From positions 1 to 49,906 of the forward strand of contig DZCQ01000018.1 of NCBI GenBank assembly GCA_022730285.1: a stretch of DNA of 49,906 nt, given 5' to 3'. Source of the DNA: Flavobacterium psychrophilum. GTDB taxonomy: Bacteria; Bacteroidota; Bacteroidia; Flavobacteriales; Flavobacteriaceae. Positions 44,885 through 49,906 of this stretch are shown here, piece after piece. The notes beneath the pieces are model-generated. The model was not told where the DNA came from. It saw only the letters and a program-made list of their open reading frames with translations, and did no database searches. Position numbers and translations under genes: made by a program. Every line of letters begins with the position of its first letter. The stretch's first letter is position 1.

Positions 44885-45955
44885 ATGACTTCTATTTTAT
44901 CAAACGGGTATTTTATACATTTTAATACTACTGGCTATAAAGAGCTAAATAATTTTATAAAAGAGCAATTATATTCTAAAATTTTTATACTTGTAGATGA
45001 AAATTCTCAAAATTTTTGTTTGCCACATTTTTTGCCAATTTTGGAAACGGAAGTTGTTATAGAAGTAATAGAAATAGAAGCAGGAGAAAGCCATAAAACG
45101 ATACAAACATGTGTAGAAGTATGGAATGTATTAATAGAACTTGGTGCAGATAGAAAAAGTCTGGTTATAAATTTGGGAGGTGGCGTTGTAACCGATATGG
45201 GAGGTTTTATAGCTTCAACTTTTAAGAGAGGAATTCATTTTATAAACATTCCAACCACATTACTTGCAATGATTGATGCTTCGGTAGGTGGGAAAAACGG
45301 AGTAGATTTAGGAACATTAAAAAATCAAATTGGCACAATCACCAATCCACAAATGGTAATTATAGATACTTCTTATTTAGAAACTTTGCCACAAAACCAA
45401 CTAAAATCAGGTCTTGCCGAAATGTTAAAGCACGGTCTAATTGCCAATAAAAGCCATTGGGAAAAATTAAAAGACTATAAAGAATTAAATTTCGAAATAC
45501 TTGAAAATCTAATTGAAGAATCGGTACAAATTAAAAGCAATATTGTAACACAAGACCCAACAGAAAATGGGATTAGAAAAGCACTAAACTTTGGGCATAC
45601 ACTGGGGCATGCAATTGAAACCTATTTTCTAGAAAATAATACAAAAGCAACCCTTTTGCATGGAGAAGCAATTGCAATAGGAATGATTTTAGAAAGCTAT
45701 TTGTCTTGGAAGCAAAATTTGCTTTCTTATGAAGAATTTGAAGAAATAAAAAACGTGTTTTTAGCAATTTTTAAAAAAGTTATAATACAACCTAACGAAG
45801 TAGAAATTATTATGGATTTACTAATACATGATAAAAAAAATGAATATGGAAAGGTGCAATTTGCATTGTTAGATGGAATTGGAAAAACAAGTGTAAATCA
45901 AATAGTTGGTAATCAAGAAATTATAGATTCTTTTAAAGATTATGAATCTTTGTGA
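44885..45955 (+). CDS. aroB: 3-dehydroquinate synthase
   Basis: NAD- and metal-dependent second step of the shikimate pathway. The 356-residue product has NLGGGVVTDMGGFIASTFKRG (about residues 97-117, NAD-binding GGG), IPTTLLAMIDASVGGKNGVD (about 120-139, catalytic Lys), and zinc ligands in ALNFGHTLGHAIE (His, about 231-243) and LLHGEAIAIGM (His). Normal length. No other aro gene adjoins. 55 bp after its stop a possible small gene begins. Confidence 0.96.
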   Translation: MTSILSNGYFIHFNTTGYKELNNFIKEQLYSKIFILVDENSQNFCLPHFLPILETEVVIEVIEIEAGESHKTIQTCVEVWNVLIELGADRKSLVINLGGGVVTDMGGFIASTFKRGIHFINIPTTLLAMIDASVGGKNGVDLGTLKNQIGTITNPQMVIIDTSYLETLPQNQLKSGLAEMLKHGLIANKSHWEKLKDYKELNFEILENLIEESVQIKSNIVTQDPTENGIRKALNFGHTLGHAIETYFLENNTKATLLHGEAIAIGMILESYLSWKQNLLSYEEFEEIKNVFLAIFKKVIIQPNEVEIIMDLLIHDKKNEYGKVQFALLDGIGKTSVNQIVGNQEIIDSFKDYESL

Positions 45956-45997
45956 AAAAAATATAAAAAACACTTTTATTTCCGCTATTTATTTTTT

Positions 45998-46005
45998 TAA
46001 ATTTG
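45998..46005 (+). promoter_or_regulatory. -7 box downstream of aroB
   Basis: TAAATTTG is a clean TAnnTTTG match. Transcription would start at about 46009-46012, at the ATG of the 58-residue ORF, so this could give a leaderless message for it or a 240-nt leader for speA. Confidence 0.4.
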
Positions 46006-46009
46006 CATA

Positions 46010-46186
46010 ATGAATAATAAAGAGACATTTTTTTTGGCAGTACAAAACCGACAAATATATTTGAAAGATATATCTTTGTTTATTGCTAAAAATAAGAACC
46101 TAAAAAAAATATCTCAAAATTTTACTCCACAAGACAAATGGTCGGTTAATGAACTAGAAATTATCTTTGCAAATATTAGAGTTTGA
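46010..46186 (+). CDS. Possible small protein, 58 residues
   Basis: An uninterrupted ATG frame (MNNKETFFLAVQNRQ...) between aroB and speA, ending in a TGA. It has a mixed charged and hydrophobic composition, no signal peptide, and codon use like the neighbours. A -7 box 5 bp before the ATG would make it leaderless. It matches nothing I know. It might instead be part of a long speA leader. Evidence is only reading-frame length and promoter placement. Confidence 0.3.
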   Translation: MNNKETFFLAVQNRQIYLKDISLFIAKNKNLKKISQNFTPQDKWSVNELEIIFANIRV

Positions 46187-46246
46187 ATAATAATAAGAAG
46201 CAAAAATCCTATCTTTTTATTATAAATTATTACTCAAAAAAGCATC

Positions 46247-47644
46247 ATGAACACAAAATATTCAGACCTAATTAACCAAACATACTACTTTCCACAAGAA
46301 GAATTTACACTTTCAAAAGACACTCTAGAATTTCATAAAATAGACCTTATGAAACTTGTAGAACAATACGGAACGCCACTAAAATTTACCTATTTACCAC
46401 AAATATCTAACAATATTAATAGAGCTAAAACGTGGTTCCGTAATGCAATGGACAAAAATAACTACGATGCAAAGTACTATTATTGCTATTGTACTAAAAG
46501 TTCTCACTTTGAATATGTAATGAATGAAGCTTTTAAAAACAATATTCATATTGAAACATCTTCCGCTTTTGACATTAATATAGTAGAAAATTTGATGGAA
46601 TCTGGCAAAATTACAAAAAGCACCTACGTAATTTGTAACGGATTTAAAAGAGATCAATACATAGAAAATATTGCACGAATAATCAACAATGGACACAAAA
46701 ACACCATTCCAATTATAGATAACTATGAAGAGTTAGAACTCTTACAAGCACAAATAAAAGGAAAATTTAAAATAGGAATCCGAATAGCAGCCGAAGAAGA
46801 ACCGAAATTTGAGTTCTACACCTCAAGACTCGGAATAGGTTACAAAAATATTGTCGCATTTTATAAAAAACAAATCCAGGAAAATAAAAAATTGGAACTT
46901 AAAATGCTTCACTTTTTTATTAATACAGGAATAAACGACACAGCATACTATTGGAACGAATTAGTAAAATGTATCAAAGTATATATCTCACTCAAAAAAG
47001 AATGCCCAGGGCTAGATAGCCTAAACATCGGAGGAGGCTTTCCTATCAAAAACTCCCTCGCGTTTGAATACGACTACCAATACATGATAGACGAAATACT
47101 AAACCAAATAAAAATTGCCTGTGACGAAGCCGAAGTAGAAGTCCCAAATATTTTTACCGAATTTGGGTCCTTCACAGTAGGAGAAAGTGGAGGTGCAATA
47201 TACCAAGTACTCTACCAAAAACAGCAAAATGACCGAGAAGCGTGGAACATGATAGACTCCTCTTTTATCACCACATTACCAGACACTTGGGCAATAAACA
47301 AACGATTTGTAATGCTCGCAGTAAATAGATGGAATGACACCTACGAAAGAGTCCTACTAGGAGGAATGACCTGCGATAGTGACGATTACTACAACTCCGA
47401 ACAAAACATGAACGCCATTTACCTACCCAAGTATAACAAAGAAAAACCATTATACATAGGATTTTTTAACACAGGAGCCTACCAAGAAACCATTGGTGGA
47501 TATGGCGGTTTGCACCACTGCCTAATTCCACAACCAAAACATATATTAATTGATAGAGATAAAAATGGAATAATAGCCACCGAAGTATTCTCCGAAACAC
47601 AAAAAGCAGAAGACGTGTTAAAAATACTTGGTTACAACAAATAA
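46247..47644 (+). CDS. speA: Arginine decarboxylase, short form (PLP fold III)
   Basis: Decarboxylates arginine to agmatine, the entry to polyamine synthesis. At 465 residues it is much shorter than E. coli SpeA (about 658) and lacks the long helical insert; short forms are usual in Bacteroidota from memory. The PLP lysine sits in YYYCYCTKSSHF (about residues 80-91). Later motifs are LNIGGGFPIK (glycine-rich PLP-phosphate loop, about 263-272), FTEFGSFTVGESGG and the substrate-binding cysteine/aspartate in GGMTCDSDDYY (about 372-382). It is followed by a deoxyhypusine-synthase-like gene with only a repeat element between, indicating a polyamine unit. No agmatinase is present in the window. Confidence 0.9.
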   Translation: MNTKYSDLINQTYYFPQEEFTLSKDTLEFHKIDLMKLVEQYGTPLKFTYLPQISNNINRAKTWFRNAMDKNNYDAKYYYCYCTKSSHFEYVMNEAFKNNIHIETSSAFDINIVENLMESGKITKSTYVICNGFKRDQYIENIARIINNGHKNTIPIIDNYEELELLQAQIKGKFKIGIRIAAEEEPKFEFYTSRLGIGYKNIVAFYKKQIQENKKLELKMLHFFINTGINDTAYYWNELVKCIKVYISLKKECPGLDSLNIGGGFPIKNSLAFEYDYQYMIDEILNQIKIACDEAEVEVPNIFTEFGSFTVGESGGAIYQVLYQKQQNDREAWNMIDSSFITTLPDTWAINKRFVMLAVNRWNDTYERVLLGGMTCDSDDYYNSEQNMNAIYLPKYNKEKPLYIGFFNTGAYQETIGGYGGLHHCLIPQPKHILIDRDKNGIIATEVFSETQKAEDVLKILGYNK

Positions 47645-47656
47645 TTTTTTATTTTT

Positions 47657-47729
47657 GGAGCTATTTCCTGCTGTATGCTAAATCTTTTGGTTTTTAAAGA
47701 AAAAACCAAAAGGACTACCATCAGGGCTA
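47657..47729 (+). repeat. Dispersed hairpin repeat, CCTGCT...ATCAGGGCTA type (copy B)
   Basis: GGAGCTATTTCCTGCTGTATG, then a hairpin (AATCTTTTGGTTTTT against AAAAACCAAAAGGA), then CCATCAGGGCTA. It lies between speA and the DHS-like gene. Same ends as the copies at 34931 and 28401. Confidence 0.75.
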
Positions 47730-47784
47730 AAAAATAAGACAAACAGAAAACCCCATAACACTAAATATACAAACCCAATCAAAA

Positions 47785-48756
47785 ATGAAAGGACCAATTA
47801 GTCAATTTATCGAGAAACATTATCTTCACTTCAACGCTGCAGCATTAGTAGATGCAGCAAAAGGTTATGAAGAGCACCTACTGGACAACGGAAAAATGAT
47901 GATTACCCTAGCAGGAGCAATGAGCACCGCCGAACTAGGAAAATCTCTAGCCGAAATGATTAGACAAGACAAAGTACACATTATTTCGTGCACAGGAGCC
48001 AATCTTGAAGAAGACATTATGAACCTAGTTGCTCATAATTCTTACAAAAGAGTTCCTAACTACAGAGATTTATCTCCACAAGAAGAACGTGATTTACTTG
48101 ATAATCATTTCAATAGAGTAACTGATACTTGTATTCCAGAAGAAGAAGCTTTTAGAAGACTACAACAGCATTTATACGATATTTGGAACAAAGCAGACAA
48201 AGCAAACGAACGCTTTTTTCCACACGAATTTATGTATCAAATGTTAAATTCTGGAGTATTAGAGCAATATTACGAAATAGACCCAAAAGATTCTTGGATG
48301 GTAGCCGCAGCCGAGAAAAATCTTCCAATAGTAGTCCCAGGTTGGGAAGATAGCACCATGGGGAATATATTTTCGTCCTATTGTATTAAAGGAGAATTTA
48401 AACCAACCACAACAAAAAGTGGTATCGAATACATGATGTGGCTAGCAGATTGGTATCCAAAAAATTGTGCTGGAAAAGGAATAGGATTCTTTCAAGTAGG
48501 AGGGGGGATAGCAGGAGATTTTCCAATATGTGTAGTACCAATGTTATACCAAGATATGGAAATGCACGACATTCCTTTTTGGAGTTATTTTTGCCAAGTA
48601 TCGGATTCCACAACAAGCTATGGGTCTTATTCTGGAGCAGTGCCAAACGAAAAAATAACTTGGGGAAAACTAGATATATCTACACCTAAGTTTATTGTAG
48701 AGTCTGATGCTACCATTGTAGTTCCTTTAATATTTGCATATATTTTAGATTTGTAA
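47785..48756 (+). CDS. Deoxyhypusine synthase-like protein
   Basis: NAD-dependent enzyme family that in eukaryotes and archaea moves the aminobutyl group of spermidine onto a lysine of eIF5A. Bacteria have no eIF5A, so the acceptor here is not that protein. The 323-residue product has MITLAGAMSTAELGK (about residues 38-52), HIISCTGANLEEDI (about 72-85), QVGGGIAGDF (about 239-248) and the catalytic lysine K295 in KITWGKLD, matching the human active-site lysine context SWGK. The chemistry (spermidine cleavage to an enzyme imine) should therefore be possible; a small amine acceptor such as putrescine or agmatine is a reasonable guess. Directly downstream of speA. Confidence 0.85.
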   Translation: MKGPISQFIEKHYLHFNAAALVDAAKGYEEHLLDNGKMMITLAGAMSTAELGKSLAEMIRQDKVHIISCTGANLEEDIMNLVAHNSYKRVPNYRDLSPQEERDLLDNHFNRVTDTCIPEEEAFRRLQQHLYDIWNKADKANERFFPHEFMYQMLNSGVLEQYYEIDPKDSWMVAAAEKNLPIVVPGWEDSTMGNIFSSYCIKGEFKPTTTKSGIEYMMWLADWYPKNCAGKGIGFFQVGGGIAGDFPICVVPMLYQDMEMHDIPFWSYFCQVSDSTTSYGSYSGAVPNEKITWGKLDISTPKFIVESDATIVVPLIFAYILDL

Positions 48757-48761
48757 TAAGT

Positions 48762-49166
48762 ATGAAAAGAGTTATTGTAGATTATTCTAAATTAACCAGC
48801 GAAATTTTAAATCTATTAGTAGATAAATTTCCTGACGGATATGATGATTCGGATATTATCCGATTCAAAAATGCCAAAGACGAGACCATTGAAGCAGTAG
48901 AAGTACGCACAGAAGATACTATTTTTTTGGTGAAAATAAGCATGAAACTTTCGGATAGAATTATCAATTATGATGATGACGATGTACTTGCAATTCCTAC
49001 GATAAAAGAGCCATTGGAAGATTTAAAAGAGCTTGGCTTAGAAAGCGAAACTGATGAAGAGGAAGAAGACGAAACGGAGAAAGATCATGATTATGACCCA
49101 GAAGACGACGATGCTGATGATATGGATAGATTAAATGACGATGACGAGGAGGAAGACGAAGATTAA
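48762..49166 (+). CDS. Small acidic protein with Asp/Glu-rich tail
   Basis: A 134-residue protein. The first 90 residues form a compact domain (MKRVIVDYSKLTSEILNLLV, then DGYDDSDIIRFKNAKDETIE), and the last 45 are almost all Asp and Glu. It is known to me as an uncharacterised flavobacterial family (sometimes mislabelled DNA primase). It begins 5 bp after the DHS-like stop and so is probably co-transcribed with speA and that gene. An acidic tail could bind polyamines or basic proteins, but this is only speculation. Ends in a strong terminator. Confidence 0.75.
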   Translation: MKRVIVDYSKLTSEILNLLVDKFPDGYDDSDIIRFKNAKDETIEAVEVRTEDTIFLVKISMKLSDRIINYDDDDVLAIPTIKEPLEDLKELGLESETDEEEEDETEKDHDYDPEDDDADDMDRLNDDDEEEDED

Positions 49167-49198
49167 AAAAAATGGCACTAAAAGTGCCATTTTTTTTA
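49165..49198 (+). terminator. Terminator of the speA-DHS-acidic protein unit
   Basis: Stem AAAAAATGGCACT against AGTGCCATTTTTT (to 49198), 3-nt loop, with T run; it begins at the stop codon of the acidic protein. Confidence 0.9.
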
Positions 49199-49274
49199 AT
49201 CTCTTTCGGAAGTATTTTCCTCAATTGTAATAGCCTAAAAACTATTTTTTTGTTTTGTAATAAATATTATAAAC

Positions 49275-49387
49275 GATATAATGTCGCATTTTGAATTATA
49301 CGAAAATTACATAAAATCTTGATTTTAGTTCTTTTAAATTTATTTTAACCCTTTTAATTTTATGACATTAAAACTTTCGGCTTGTTT
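49275..49387. repeat. AT-rich dispersed repeat, copy 2
   Basis: Aligns with 30770-30870 over about 100 bp (shared blocks listed under copy 1), with an extra segment of about 8 bp around 49362-49369. Lies between two terminators of convergent genes. With the flanking hairpins it fills the roughly 300-bp gene-free stretch 49167-49474. Confidence 0.75.
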
Positions 49388-49423
49388 AAATCACTAAATG
49401 TTTGACCACGTTACCCGAAAAAA

Positions 49424-49452
49424 AATAGCCATTTGCAAAGCAAATGGCTATT
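49424..49452 (-). terminator. Terminator of the T9SS cargo gene
   Basis: Perfect 12-bp stem (49424-49435 against 49441-49452), 5-nt loop, A run on the left that is a T run on the minus strand. Confidence 0.85.
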
Positions 49453-49474
49453 TAATATTACTAGTTAAAAGATT

Positions 49475-49906
49475 TTATTCTTTAATAACTTTAATTGTAT
49501 TTACCAATCCATCAACAGTTACTTTTACAAAGTATGTTCCTTTTGCTAGTGCTGACATATTAACATTAGTTTGTGTCGCATTAACAGTATTATTCAATAC
49601 TTCTTGTCCAAGTAAATTGTGTACAGATATATTGGAAATATCTTTTGTGTAAGATATTCTTAATACATCTTTTACAGGATTAGGATATGCACTAAAACCA
49701 TTCAAATCGAAAGATTTAGTTCCTAAAGAAGCATCATAAGCAGACACTAAAAATTGATTTACTGTTGCAGTTGGTGCACCTGTACCATATTTGAATACGG
49801 CAACATACAGTGTTTCACCAGCTGTACGACCTGTAACGCTAACTAGAGACATAAATCCATTTCCATTATCATCATCACAACCTATTTCTGTTAAAGAACC
49901 ACAAGT
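49475..49906 (-). CDS. T9SS type A sorting domain protein, C-terminal part (cut by window edge)
   Basis: The visible 143 residues are the end of a secreted protein whose 5' part is outside the window; the frame stays open to base 49906. The last 75 residues (from about SAYPNPVKDVLRISY to VNTIKVIKE) are the Por secretion tail: YPNP, the NISVHNLLGQEVL strand, ALAKGTYFVKVTVDG and the final KVIKE. This tail directs type IX secretion across the outer membrane and is then removed or replaced by a lipid anchor. The preceding region contains CDDDNGNGF, which hints at an Ig-like or beta-sandwich repeat. Confidence 0.9.
   Translation of the reverse strand, partial: TCGSLTEIGCDDDNGNGFMSLVSVTGRTAGETLYVAVFKYGTGAPTATVNQFLVSAYDASLGTKSFDLNGFSAYPNPVKDVLRISYTKDISNISVHNLLGQEVLNNTVNATQTNVNMSALAKGTYFVKVTVDGLVNTIKVIKE

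Noticed and set aside
47785..48756. eIF5A hypusination system
   Set aside because: No eIF5A homologue is in the window and bacteria do not have one; only the enzyme family is shared.

Overview
The window reads as chromosome of a low-GC member of the Bacteroidota, most likely Flavobacteriaceae. The evidence is: strongly AT-rich DNA; vegetative promoters of the Bacteroidota type (TAnnTTTG at -7, sometimes TTG about 20 bp upstream) with no clear Shine-Dalgarno sites; a tmRNA with tag GENNYALAA; a type IX secretion (T9SS) C-terminal sorting domain; and many families typical of this class (DUF4442, DUF3810, DUF6787-like, two-motif DnaJ, short SpeA). Family names come from recognising motifs and from memory, not from a search. 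No prophage, insertion sequence, CRISPR array, tRNA or rRNA was seen.

Layout. 0-2.4 kb: DUF4442 protein, then grpE-dnaJ behind a possible sigma-54 site. 2.5-5.4 kb (minus): ABC-F ATPase, GNAT, TSUP permease. 5.6-11.1 kb (plus): dapF, GNAT, mltG, a Sua5/YrdC protein, a tRNA nucleotidyltransferase and heme A synthase, closely spaced. 11.1-14.0 kb: Crp/Fnr regulator, second TSUP permease and a mitochondrial-type sulfide:quinone oxidoreductase. The last two are preceded by near-identical TGTGA-N6-T(C/T)ACA operators at the same distance from the -7 box, so this looks like a compact sulfide-response regulon. 14.1-18.9 kb: pepD, a DUF3810 membrane metalloprotein, and a DUF47-PiT phosphate transport pair. 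19.0-22.3 kb: acyl-CoA carboxylase beta subunit and M1 peptidase. 22.3-30.1 kb (minus): MFS exporter, mnmA with an overlapping MORN-repeat gene, proC, yidC, pyrG. 30.3-30.7 kb: tmRNA with promoter and terminator.

30.9-36.1 kb: glycosyltransferase, miaE, a small membrane protein, a DUF937-like protein with a calcium-loop motif, and the serine pathway pair serC-serA. 36.1-38.2 kb: a 0.6-kb gene-free region ending in a sigma-54-type promoter for a lipoprotein, then a tandem universal stress protein. 38.4-41.2 kb: a lysine-rich histone-H1-like protein and a large B12-binding radical SAM protein. 41.3-44.8 kb (minus): proline dehydrogenase, RNase Z, an outer-membrane-like protein, pdxH, and a possible small RNA. 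44.9-49.2 kb: aroB, a possible 58-aa ORF, short-form arginine decarboxylase, a deoxyhypusine-synthase-like protein with its catalytic lysine, and an acidic small protein. The window ends inside a T9SS-secreted protein.

Three kinds of dispersed intergenic repeat occur: a CCTGCT...ATCAGGGCTA hairpin element (three copies), a related GCGTG...CACGC element (one copy), and a roughly 100-bp AT-rich repeat (two copies, both between convergent genes). Most of the content is housekeeping. The parts most worth follow-up are the sulfide regulon with paired operators, the SpeA/DHS-like gene pair, the two sigma-54-type sites, the radical SAM protein and the repeats.
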